Source of the DNA: Methylocapsa sp.
GTDB lineage: Bacteria; Pseudomonadota; Alphaproteobacteria; Rhizobiales; Beijerinckiaceae
Assembly (NCBI GenBank): GCA_003162995.1
Contig: PLUZ01000230.1
Coordinates: 1 to 9,905, forward strand
Reading direction: 5' to 3'
DNA: 9,905 nt
Program-made: the position numbers and the translations under genes
In this document: positions 1 to 6,705 of the stretch, in pieces
How the letters are laid out: every line of letters begins with the position of its first letter
Numbering within the stretch: the first letter of the stretch is position 1
The notes under the pieces: model-generated
The model's input: only the letters and a program-made list of their open reading frames with translations
Told to the model about the DNA's origin: nothing
The model's database searches: none

Positions 1-508
1 AGCCTTCCGGCAAAGGAATTGCGGTGATATGCACCGAATCATTCATTTGCAAGGATGCGAGATCGGCGATGACCGCTTCGGGAATGGCATCGGCCGGAAC
101 CCGCATTTCGATCGTGTGACGCACGATGTTCAAGCTGCCGCCCCGCTTGATGCCGGGGCAAATATCTTGATTGATGAAATGCACCGGCACCTGGACACGC
201 AGGCTCGCTCCCGGCTTCAGGCGCAGGAAATCGACATGAAGCGGCTGATCCTTGATGGGATCGAGCTGGTAATCGCGGGGAATAACGCGTTGCTTCACGC
301 CGCCCACGTCAAGCTCGAAGATCGTCGTCAGGAAATGCCCGGCGTAGATCAACTTGTTTAATTCGCGGTAATCGAGCGCGATCGGCTCGGCGGCGTCGCC
401 GCCGCCATAGATCACGCCTGGAATACGGCCTTCACGGCGTACGCTGCGGGCGGCCCCCTTGCCTGTCCCCTTGCGTTCCGTGGCCGCGAGAGTTTTCGTC
501 CCGGCCAT
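1..508 (-). CDS. rplY: 50S ribosomal protein L25/general stress protein CTC (3' part outside window)
   Basis: This is the CTC-type L25 protein, which binds 5S rRNA in the large ribosomal subunit. The first 169 residues are visible and no stop occurs before the window edge, so the C-terminal end is missing. The N-terminal L25 domain (about residues 5-95) carries the typical [14 protein letters not shown] stretch (residues 25-37) and a conserved [15 protein letters not shown] segment (82-96). From about residue 100 the TL5/CTC beta-barrel domain begins, with [18 protein letters not shown] (107-124). I chose the ATG at 508 because an AAGGA ribosome binding site lies 9 bases upstream and the N-terminus [12 protein letters not shown] is typical of the family. 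Gene order beyond the edge is unknown; in many bacteria pth follows. Confidence 0.95.
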   Translation of the reverse strand, partial: MAGTKTLAATERKGTGKGAARSVRREGRIPGVIYGGGDAAEPIALDYRELNKLIYAGHFLTTIFELDVGGVKQRVIPRDYQLDPIKDQPLHVDFLRLKPGASLRVQVPVHFINQDICPGIKRGGSLNIVRHTIEMRVPADAIPEAVIADLASLQMNDSVHITAIPLPEG

Positions 509-582
509 TTGGGTATCCTTAAGTCTTCAATTCAAAGATGGTGCGCCCGTGCCTCCAGGGGTGCCGGAAGGGACGCACGCGG

Positions 583-611
583 CTTATAGCGGCGAGAACG
601 CGCCTATGCAA
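583..611 (-). promoter_or_regulatory. Probable sigma70-type promoter of rplY
   Basis: Read on the minus strand, TTGCAT (606-611) and TATAAG (583-588) are separated by exactly 17 bases. The -10 box matches the consensus at 5 of 6 positions and the -35 box has the TTG core. Transcription would start near 576, giving a leader of about 70 bases before the rplY ATG at 508. No terminator-like hairpin was seen in that leader. The call is based on box match and spacing only. Confidence 0.45.
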
Positions 612-699
612 TGTTTTAACCGCCGCGCTCTACATGCCAGGGCCGGAACGTCTGGTAAGGGCTTGCTTCAAATCGGATATAACCGGAATGAGAGCCGCA

Positions 700-729
700 C
701 TGAGACCAAAGGCGTCCTGAGACCAAAGG
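700..729. repeat. Two 13-bp direct repeats, period 17, upstream of the ClC gene
   Basis: CTGAGACCAAAGG occurs at 700-712 and again at 717-729 with no mismatch. The second copy contributes the AAAGG of the putative ribosome binding site for the ClC gene. The pair could be tandem regulator half-sites or a small tandem duplication; the sequence alone does not decide. Confidence 0.6.
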
Positions 730-737
730 ATTAAGCG

Positions 738-2525
738 ATTTCGAAGTTCGACTTTACACGCCGCATTCCCTTGCATGTACGCAGGCTCGTCCGGCGCAAC
801 GAAGTGGGGTTCATTGGTCTTGCGGCTGCCGTCGGCGCGCTCGCCGGTCTCGGCGTGGCCGGTCTCCTCTGGTGCACGGAATTGCTGCATCTCTGGCTTT
901 TCGGGCACCGGCAATTGAGCGCTCTTGTTGCGCTCGATTCGCCAATCCAGGCGCTGGTGCCGCTCTTGGGGGGGCTTATTCTCGGTATTTCCGGGTTTTA
1001 TGTGCAAAAGTGGATGCCGAAGCGGCCGGTCGATCCCATTGAAGCCAATGCGTTGCAGGGCGGCCGGATGTCCCTCATGGAGAGTGCGCTCATCGCCGTG
1101 CAAACGGTGATTTCGAACGGTTTTGGCGCATCGGTGGGACTGGAAGCGGCCTACACGCAAGTGGGTTCGGGGGTTGCTTCTAGGCTCGGGATGGCTTTCA
1201 GGCTGCGCCGCGGCGACATGCGCACGCTGGTCGCTTGTGGTTCGGCGGGTGCCATCAGCGCGGCATTCGGCGCGCCGCTCACTGGCGCGTTCTACGCATT
1301 CGAACTCATTTTGGGGACCTATACGCCCTTCGTTCTTGCCCCCGTCGGTGCGGCGGCAGTCTGCGGCGTTCTCGTTTCCAAGGCGCTTGGCGCAAGCGGC
1401 GAATTTATGCAGCAAATGGTTCTGAACTCGGCTCTTTCTGACACCGATATGGGTCTTTTGCTGCTGCTTGGAATTATTTGCGCTCTGTTTGGGATCCGCT
1501 TGATGAAGGCGGTCAGCGCGATCGAGAAGATCTGCGGACGCATTGGCCTGCCGCGCGCCTTTCAACCCGCACTCGGCGGTTTGATCGTTGGTGTTCTCGC
1601 GCTGGTGACGCCGCAGGTGCTGTCCTCCGGCCACACCGGCCTGTCCGAGCTTTTTGGGCCGGGCGCGGCTCCGTCGGATGTCATTCTGATCACTTTGTTA
1701 TTGAAGGCGGCCGCATCGGCGGTTTCGCTCGGGACCGGCTTTCGCGGCGGTCTTTTCTTTGCGTCCCTTTTCATAGGCGGCATGATTGGCCGGTCGTTTT
1801 TCTTCGGCGTTGAGTATTTTGATCCGTCTCTGGCGCCGGACGTTTTCGTCTGCACCCTCATCGGGATGGCGGCGCTTGCCGTTGCGATCATCGGCACGCC
1901 GATGGCGATGAGTTTTCTCGCTTTGGAGACGACGGGCAGTTTTCCGCTTGGCCTCGTGATGCTGGCTGTCGCGAGCATCGTGTCCATTATCGTGCGGCGG
2001 ACCTTCGGCTATTCCTTCGCGACTTGGCGTTTGCATCTGCGCGGCGAATCCATTCGCAGCGCGCAGGACGTCGGCTGGATGCGGGATTTGACGGTTGGCC
2101 GCCTCATGCGAACCGACGTGCCGAAGGCGCGGCTTGCTATGACGATTACAGAATTCATGAAGGAGTTCCCCGCGCAATCCACCAACCAATGGGTCGCCGT
2201 GACCAGCGAATCGGGCAGTTATGCGGGAATGGTCTTTGTTCCCGACGTGCATCTTGCCGGATTGCACGGCGACACGGGCGCGGCGGCCGGTCTTGGCAAG
2301 TTCGCGCGTTCACCCGATGTTTTCCTGCTGCCGCAGATGAACATCAAGCTCGCCGTGAACAATTTTGAGCAAAGCGAAAATGAGGCGCTGGCGGTCGTCG
2401 ACAACGAGAAGGAACGCCATGTCATCGGGCTGCTGACCGAGGCGCATGTTTTGCGCCGCTACACGGATGAGCTTGACAAAGCGCACCGTGAGCTTTCGGG
2501 CGAAAGCTGGATCGGTGATAGCTGA
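738..2525 (+). CDS. ClC-type chloride channel or Cl-/H+ antiporter with C-terminal CBS-like region
   Basis: This inner-membrane protein belongs to the voltage-gated chloride channel (ClC) family, which moves chloride and often exchanges it for protons. Residues below are counted from TTG 771. They show GASVGLEAAYTQ (119-130), the counterpart of GREGP with gating glutamate E125; GAPLTGAFYAFE (167-178); GTGFRGGLF (321-329), the counterpart of GxFxP; and GYSFATWR (413-420) after the last helix. About ten hydrophobic helices span 12-410. A soluble tail (about 440-575) resembles a diverged CBS pair. The start is uncertain. TTG 771 has no ribosome binding site, but the frame is open back to 735. 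ATT 738 lies 7 bases after AAAGGA and would add 11 residues (ISKFDFTRRIP) leading smoothly into the conserved LVRRNEVG, so I annotate from there. The gene is monocistronic here, divergent from rplY and convergent with the TPR gene. Confidence 0.9.
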   Translation: MSKFDFTRRIPLHVRRLVRRNEVGFIGLAAAVGALAGLGVAGLLWCTELLHLWLFGHRQLSALVALDSPIQALVPLLGGLILGISGFYVQKWMPKRPVDPIEANALQGGRMSLMESALIAVQTVISNGFGASVGLEAAYTQVGSGVASRLGMAFRLRRGDMRTLVACGSAGAISAAFGAPLTGAFYAFELILGTYTPFVLAPVGAAAVCGVLVSKALGASGEFMQQMVLNSALSDTDMGLLLLLGIICALFGIRLMKAVSAIEKICGRIGLPRAFQPALGGLIVGVLALVTPQVLSSGHTGLSELFGPGAAPSDVILITLLLKAAASAVSLGTGFRGGLFFASLFIGGMIGRSFFFGVEYFDPSLAPDVFVCTLIGMAALAVAIIGTPMAMSFLALETTGSFPLGLVMLAVASIVSIIVRRTFGYSFATWRLHLRGESIRSAQDVGWMRDLTVGRLMRTDVPKARLAMTITEFMKEFPAQSTNQWVAVTSESGSYAGMVFVPDVHLAGLHGDTGAAAGLGKFARSPDVFLLPQMNIKLAVNNFEQSENEALAVVDNEKERHVIGLLTEAHVLRRYTDELDKAHRELSGESWIGDS

Positions 2526-2598
2526 GAGCGCGCATGAGCCCGGGGTTTGCGGCAGATCGCATGAACATGAAGCGGCTGAGCTTCGATTTCGTATCGCT

Positions 2599-3453
2599 CT
2601 AAATATCCTGCCCTTCAACTTCGAGCGTGAGCTTTTCGGTCAGTTTCCTTATATCCGCCTCCAGCGGATAAATGCCGAGCACTTTGTTGAAAATCTCCAA
2701 AGCGCTTTTGTTTAGGCCGGCGCCTCGCAAAATCATGCCCATGCCGGCGAGCGCGCCAAAATGGCGCGGTTCCAGCTTGATGACCTGATCGATGTCGGCC
2801 ATGGCGCCATCCGTGTCGCCTGTGAGAAATCTCGTTGTCGCCCGCTGATTCCAGGCTTCGGCCCAATCGGGTGCCAACGCAACCAGCCTGTCGAGTAGCG
2901 AAAGTGCTAGCGGATATTGCTCCGCCATTACCGAGGCCGTGACCCGCTGCATGAGGAGATTGGCGGTGTCGGACTGCGATTGCAGCCAGAGGCGCTCTAT
3001 GGATTCAGCGATGTGATGCGCATCTTCGGGGTCACTGGCTTGCCGCAAGCGCTCAAACAGGGCATCGAGCATCTTCTTGCGCGCGGCTTCCGGCGTGGGC
3101 TTTGGCGCCAAGGCTTTCTTGAGCTGCTCGGCCTCCGCACCGGATTTTTGCGCCGTACCGCGCGCGGGCGCCGCCACACCAGACTGGCCAGCGGGCTTGC
3201 GCCCGTCGCCGCCCAAATCGTCTTCACCCAAACCCTCTTGGGCTTTTTTTTGTCCGGGCGCGGCCCAGAGCCGGTCGAGATTGAACCTCGAAAAAGGATT
3301 TGGCAGTGAAGGGACCGGCGCATCATCGCCGGTGATTTCGTCCGCCTGGCCACTCGGAGGGCCGGAGCCTAGCAAAGGCGTTTGCGCCAGGGCAAAACCG
3401 CCTGAAAGGACCGCGGCAGCCAAGCTTGCCGCACAGAGGAAATATCCACGCAT
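2599..3453 (-). CDS. Exported tetratricopeptide-repeat protein
   Basis: The 284-residue product starts with a Sec-type signal peptide: positive MRGYF, a hydrophobic core to about residue 22, and likely cleavage after ALA before QTP. A low-complexity, proline- and glycine-rich linker (25-105) contains an FSRFNLDRLW stretch (54-63). A helical segment (105-175) is followed by TPR-like units from about 178 to 265, for example WAEAWNQRATTRFLTGDTDGAMADIDQVI-type helices at 197-225 and ALEIFNKVLGIYP (251-263). TPR proteins are scaffolds for protein-protein contacts, so no specific function can be assigned. It begins 45 bases after the rpmJ stop on the same strand and may be co-transcribed with it. 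No clear ribosome binding site precedes ATG 3453, so the start rests on the signal peptide. Confidence 0.85.
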   Translation of the reverse strand: MRGYFLCAASLAAAVLSGGFALAQTPLLGSGPPSGQADEITGDDAPVPSLPNPFSRFNLDRLWAAPGQKKAQEGLGEDDLGGDGRKPAGQSGVAAPARGTAQKSGAEAEQLKKALAPKPTPEAARKKMLDALFERLRQASDPEDAHHIAESIERLWLQSQSDTANLLMQRVTASVMAEQYPLALSLLDRLVALAPDWAEAWNQRATTRFLTGDTDGAMADIDQVIKLEPRHFGALAGMGMILRGAGLNKSALEIFNKVLGIYPLEADIRKLTEKLTLEVEGQDI

Positions 3454-3498
3454 CAGCGGTAACTGGAAAAAGCTTCGCTCACGCCTCGGCCGCCGGCA

Positions 3499-3624
3499 TC
3501 AGCCCTGCCGGGCCTTGTAGCGTTTTTGCGTCTTGTTGATGATATACACCCTGCCTTTACGGCGCACCAGCTGGTTATCGCGGTGGCGCGTGCGCAAGGA
3601 TTTCAATGAGTTGCGGACTTTCAT
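3499..3624 (-). CDS. rpmJ: 50S ribosomal protein L36, cysteine-free 41-residue form
   Basis: The 41-residue translation begins [20 protein letters not shown] and ends [13 protein letters not shown]. This is the L36 form lacking the CxxC...CxxxxH zinc ribbon of the 37-38-residue type. Cysteine-free L36 is usual in alphaproteobacteria and matches the second copy (ykgO type) of enterobacteria. L36 is a small basic protein of the large subunit that contacts 23S rRNA. A GGGA ribosome binding site (3633-3636) lies 8 bases before ATG 3624. The gene precedes the exported TPR protein on the same strand. A terminator-like hairpin immediately upstream (3637-3664) may control it. Confidence 0.95.
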   Translation of the reverse strand: MKVRNSLKSLRTRHRDNQLVRRKGRVYIINKTQKRYKARQG

Positions 3625-3636
3625 TGGACAAATCCC

Positions 3637-3664
3637 AAAAAACAACCGGCCATCCCGGCCGGTT
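3637..3664 (-). terminator. Intrinsic-terminator-like hairpin upstream of rpmJ (possible attenuator)
   Basis: On the minus strand a perfect 8-bp stem, AACCGGCC/GGCCGGTT, with loop GGGAT is followed by G and six T residues, the layout of a rho-independent terminator. The T-run ends directly at the GGGA ribosome binding site of rpmJ, 13 bases before its ATG. No minus-strand gene is visible upstream that would need terminating, since the next gene to the right is on the plus strand. The simplest reading is an attenuator in the rpmJ leader. The end of an unannotated short minus-strand RNA is the alternative. Confidence 0.6.
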
Positions 3665-3680
3665 TCGAACGAAGGTGTGA

Positions 3681-3709
3681 CCTATGCCCTATTCGCGGCC
3701 CGCGATCAA
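3681..3709 (-). promoter_or_regulatory. Candidate promoter for rpmJ
   Basis: On the minus strand TTGATC (3704-3709) and CATAGG (3681-3686) are 17 bases apart. The -35 box is a fair match and the -10 box weak (CATAGG against TATAAT, 3 of 6). If used, transcription would start near 3674 and give a leader of about 50 bases that contains the terminator-like hairpin at 3637-3664. This is an inference from motif match only. Confidence 0.25.
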
Positions 3710-3846
3710 CCGTAAAAGAAACAGGCGTCTGTGCACATGCCTGCACCGCCTTGCTTCGGCCAGACTTGCGCGCTCATAAAGCGTGCCGGTGCATCGAGGC
3801 GATAGTCTGCAGCAGGCGATTGCAACCCGCGCGCGAAGGGCTCTGC

Positions 3847-4497
3847 ATGCACAGGCGTCTCTGTTCGAGGTTTTTCCTGACCGTTGTTTTTATGGCGGTT
3901 TTCACGGGGAGCGCGGCGGCGCACCCGCATGTATGGGTAACGGCGCGGGCACAGGTGATTTTCAACGCAAAAGGCGAGATCGAGGCGATCCGCCAGGCCT
4001 GGACATTCGACGAGATGTATTCGGCTTTCGTCACGGAAGGGCAGGGGAAGGAAGGCCAGCTGTTGACCAAGGATGAGCTGGCGCCGCTCGCCAAGACCAA
4101 TATCGAATCCCTGGCCGAATTCGACTATTTTACTTATGCCAAGGCGGCGAAGCAAAATATCGAATTTGCGGCGCCTGTCGGCTATTCCCTGGAACAGGGA
4201 GAGGACAAACGCGTGGTTCTCCGGTTCACGCTTCCGTTGAAAATCCCGGCGAGTGCCGCCAAGGCCTTTTCCTTTCAAGTGTATGATCCAACCTATTTCG
4301 TGGCTTTCGAGATGGAAAAGGACAATCCGGTCGGCATGGACGGGGCGCCAAAAGGATGTTCGATCAATATCCTCGGATCGAAGCCCTTGGCGGCGGACGA
4401 AACCAAAAAACTTTCGGAGTCCTTTTTCAGCGGTTTGTCGCCGGGCACTGATTTCGGGGTCAAACTCGCGAGCCGGATTATTGTCGCTTGTCCGTGA
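3847..4497 (+). CDS. DUF1007 family periplasmic protein associated with metal transport
   Basis: The 216-residue product has a signal peptide (1-25, MHRRLCSRFFLTVVFMAVFT then GSAAA) with likely cleavage just before HPHVWVTARAQV. The HPHVW motif and the later YDPTYFVAFEM stretch (146-156) are characteristic of DUF1007, whose members are repeatedly found beside, or fused to, NicO/RcnA-type nickel-cobalt transporters. The mature protein would begin with His-Pro-His, a plausible metal ligand set. ATG 3847 was chosen over the upstream ATG at 3751 because GAAGGG (3835-3840) lies 6 bases before it and the signal peptide starts there. The NicO gene follows immediately, so the two form one unit. A binding or delivery role for nickel, cobalt or another metal is inferred from context. 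Confidence 0.88.
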   Translation: MHRRLCSRFFLTVVFMAVFTGSAAAHPHVWVTARAQVIFNAKGEIEAIRQAWTFDEMYSAFVTEGQGKEGQLLTKDELAPLAKTNIESLAEFDYFTYAKAAKQNIEFAAPVGYSLEQGEDKRVVLRFTLPLKIPASAAKAFSFQVYDPTYFVAFEMEKDNPVGMDGAPKGCSINILGSKPLAADETKKLSESFFSGLSPGTDFGVKLASRIIVACP

Positions 4498-4504
4498 GGC
4501 CTTG

Positions 4505-5599
4505 TTGAATCCAATCTTAGAATCATTAGCGGTGGTTTTGCGGCGGGCGCGGCTTGCCCTTGCGGGGGCGGGCCAAGGGTTGCTGCTCCTGTTGCCGCTC
4601 GTGTTGCTCGGCCTTGCGGTTTTGCTGCCGTTTCAATGCCTAGGGCAGGGCGCGCATCATCCCTTCGCGGTTGGCGCCAATGAGGGCGCGGTGTCCAGCG
4701 CGCAAGGTGTAAGCGGCTGGATTCTGGCTCAGGAATCGGGTTTTTATCGCCTGCTCAGCGGCGCGATCCATGCCGCCAAACAGAGTGGCACGGCCACATG
4801 GGGGCTCGTGGCTTTAAGTCTCGGCTATGGGATTTTCCATGCGGCGGGCCCCGGTCACGGCAAGGCGGTGATTGCTTCCTATATGCTTGCCAATGAGCGC
4901 GCCTTGCGGCGCGGTCTCGTGATCGCCTTTGGTGCGGCGCTCCTGCAAGGCTTGAGTGCGGTTGCGATCGTCGGAATCGGTGCCCTCGTCTTCAAGGCTG
5001 CGGCCACGCGTATGACCGCAGCCGCGCATGCGGTCGAGATCGTGAGCTATGCCGGAATCGTGGTTCTCGGCGCCGTTCTTGTCTATGTGAAAGGCGCTTC
5101 GCTTCTTGCCGTTTGGCGCGCCGCGCCAGCAGGTGCTGCTGCCTATGCGCCGGGCGGCGGGGCGGCCAGCGCGTTTCTCGCGGATGATTGCGCGAAGGAT
5201 CATGTCCACGGCCCCGGCTGCGCTCATTTCCACGCCCCCGATCCGCGCATGCTCGGCGCCGGATTTTCTTGGAAAAGCGCCCTGCTGACGATGATCGCCG
5301 CCGGCGCGCGCCCCTGCTCGGGCGCAATTCTGGTTCTTGTCTTTGCCTTGGCGCAAGGGATTTTTTCAGCCGGAATTTTTGCTGTCGTGGCGATGTCGCT
5401 TGGCACCGCGATCACCACCGCGGCCCTCGCCAGCGCCGCTGTTTTCGCCAAGAAGGCGGCGGTCAAATATTCCAAGGCCGGTTCCAGGCGGGCTTTGCTC
5501 GCAGGATGCGTGTTCGAGTTCGCCGCCGCCGCGGCGGTCCTGGTCTTGGGGCTTGCCTTGCTTTTGGCGGTCCTCGCGGGTGGCGCCCTAGCCAACTGA
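4505..5599 (+). CDS. NicO/RcnA-family nickel-cobalt transport membrane protein
   Basis: This is a polytopic inner-membrane metal transporter. The protein (364 residues from TTG 4505) has an N-terminal hydrophobic helix (24-41), then FHAAGPGHGKAVIASY (111-126) carrying the family HxxxxGHGK metal motif. Further helices span 136-163 and 180-205. A cytosolic or periplasmic loop rich in metal ligands contains CAKDHVHGPGCAHFHAPDP (229-247). GARPCSG (267-273) is the second signature, and the C-terminal helices run to 360. RcnA members export Ni2+/Co2+; other NicO proteins import them, so direction is not settled. The start is uncertain. The frame is open upstream inside the DUF1007 gene, but TTG 4505 has GAGG (4496-4499) 5 bases upstream and begins 8 bases after the DUF1007 stop. 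An alternative is GTG 4532. It is probably translationally linked to the DUF1007 gene. Confidence 0.88.
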   Translation: MNPILESLAVVLRRARLALAGAGQGLLLLLPLVLLGLAVLLPFQCLGQGAHHPFAVGANEGAVSSAQGVSGWILAQESGFYRLLSGAIHAAKQSGTATWGLVALSLGYGIFHAAGPGHGKAVIASYMLANERALRRGLVIAFGAALLQGLSAVAIVGIGALVFKAAATRMTAAAHAVEIVSYAGIVVLGAVLVYVKGASLLAVWRAAPAGAAAYAPGGGAASAFLADDCAKDHVHGPGCAHFHAPDPRMLGAGFSWKSALLTMIAAGARPCSGAILVLVFALAQGIFSAGIFAVVAMSLGTAITTAALASAAVFAKKAAVKYSKAGSRRALLAGCVFEFAAAAAVLVLGLALLLAVLAGGALAN

Positions 5600-5602
5600 G
5601 GT

Positions 5603-6559
5603 TTAAGCGGCCTCCAGTAGGCGCTTCGACACCAGCTCTCGCAGCCCGCGCAAATCCCGCGCAAAAACCCGAATTCCTTCAGCGAGCTTCTCGGTCGCCA
5701 TGGCGTCCTCGTTCATCATGAACCGGAAGGTCTTTTCGTCGAAAGACAGCTTTGCCGACTCGGGCGCCATGGCCACCTTGGGATCAAGCCTGCGCGGCAG
5801 ATCCCCCATATCTTTTGAGAGCTCTTCGAGCAATTGCGGCGAAATCGTCAGCCGGTCGCAGCCGGCCAGAGCTTCGATCTCGCCTTGGTTGCGGAAGGAT
5901 GCGCCCATAATGACGGTCTCGATCTGATGCGCCTTGTAGTAATTGTAGATTTGCCGCACGGAGAGGACGCCGGGATCGGTTTCCGCCGTATAGCTCTTAC
6001 CTTCGGCTTTGCTGTACCAATCGAGAATACGTCCAACGAAAGGCGAGATAAGGAAGGCTCCGGCATCGGCGCAAGCGGCGGCTTGGGTCAGCGAGAACAC
6101 GAGCGTCATATTGCAGTCGATACCCTCGCGTTGAAGTATCTCCGCGGCCCGGATTCCTTCCCACGTGGCGGCGATTTTGATCAGGATGCGCTTGTGGTTC
6201 AAACCCAGCTTTTCGTATTCGGTAATGATCTGGCCGGCTTTGGTAATCGTTCCCTCAGTGTTGAAAGAGAGATCCGCATCGACTTCCGTCGACACGCGGC
6301 TAGGCACGATCTTGGCCAGTTCGAGACCGAACCTCAGGGCAAGCCGGTCGGTGATCTCGCTTGTCAGATGATTGCGGCTCCGGCCCCAAAGAATGGTCTC
6401 GTCCAAGAGGTGCTCATAATTGTGCATCCGCGCGGCTTTGAGGATCAACGATGGATTGGTTGTCGCATCGACAGCCCCGAAGCGGCGGATGGCATCCATG
6501 TCGCCCGTATCGGCAACAACGGTTGTCATGGCTTTCAATTGATCGAGTTTTGAGGGCAT
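5603..6559 (-). CDS. tal: Transaldolase, class I (TalB type)
   Basis: This cytosolic enzyme of the non-oxidative pentose phosphate pathway transfers a dihydroxyacetone unit from sedoheptulose 7-phosphate to glyceraldehyde 3-phosphate, giving erythrose 4-phosphate and fructose 6-phosphate. In methylotrophs it can also serve formaldehyde or CO2 assimilation cycles. The 318 residues match the length of E. coli TalB (317). Visible motifs are TTVVADTGD (12-20) with catalytic D17, [10 protein letters not shown] (31-40), [11 protein letters not shown] (90-100) with E92, and [13 protein letters not shown] (124-136) with the Schiff-base lysine K128. CNMTLVFS (149-156) and [15 protein letters not shown] (168-182) also fit. 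All catalytic positions are intact. The start aligns with [20 protein letters not shown] of TalB, although AAGG lies unusually close (2 bases). The stop faces the NicO stop at a distance of 3 bases. Confidence 0.96.
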   Translation of the reverse strand: MPSKLDQLKAMTTVVADTGDMDAIRRFGAVDATTNPSLILKAARMHNYEHLLDETILWGRSRNHLTSEITDRLALRFGLELAKIVPSRVSTEVDADLSFNTEGTITKAGQIITEYEKLGLNHKRILIKIAATWEGIRAAEILQREGIDCNMTLVFSLTQAAACADAGAFLISPFVGRILDWYSKAEGKSYTAETDPGVLSVRQIYNYYKAHQIETVIMGASFRNQGEIEALAGCDRLTISPQLLEELSKDMGDLPRRLDPKVAMAPESAKLSFDEKTFRFMMNEDAMATEKLAEGIRVFARDLRGLRELVSKRLLEAA

Positions 6560-6705
6560 TGCCTTACCGTTCGAAGTGACGATTTACACATTAACGCATG
6601 ACTGGGAGCTTTGTTGCTTGGGAAAGCGGTTTGAGGCGGGCTGAGCGAGGAATTATTTGGTTTCGCTCGCCGCCCAAAGGCCGCGTTCACGCCCGCCGGG
6701 GGTGC

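Noticed and set aside
655..683. Sigma70 promoter for the ClC gene with TATAAC at 678-683
   Set aside because: The -10-like box is good, but no acceptable -35 box lies 16-18 bases upstream.
630..1634. 334-codon open frame on the minus strand opposite the ClC gene
   Set aside because: It is antisense to a well-conserved membrane protein, is rich in Arg, Gln and His in a shadow-frame manner, and shows no recognisable domain.
3665..3846. Metal or cobalamin riboswitch before the DUF1007/NicO genes
   Set aside because: I looked for cobalamin-box-like and NiCo-type features and found only weak chance repeats (TGCACCG/CGGTGCA with a long loop, and a 10-base repeat ACAGGCGTCT).
4253..4504. N-terminal extension of the NicO frame into the DUF1007 gene
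   Set aside because: The extension overlaps conserved DUF1007 codons out of frame and has no domain features; TTG 4505 with GAGG upstream fits better.
5834..6553. 239-codon open frame on the plus strand opposite tal
   Set aside because: It mirrors the transaldolase codons; the catalytic motifs on the minus strand decide the coding frame.
6640..6705. Terminator after the EF-hand gene
   Set aside because: Only an imperfect stem (CACCCCC/GGGCGTG) with no following T-run could be drawn.
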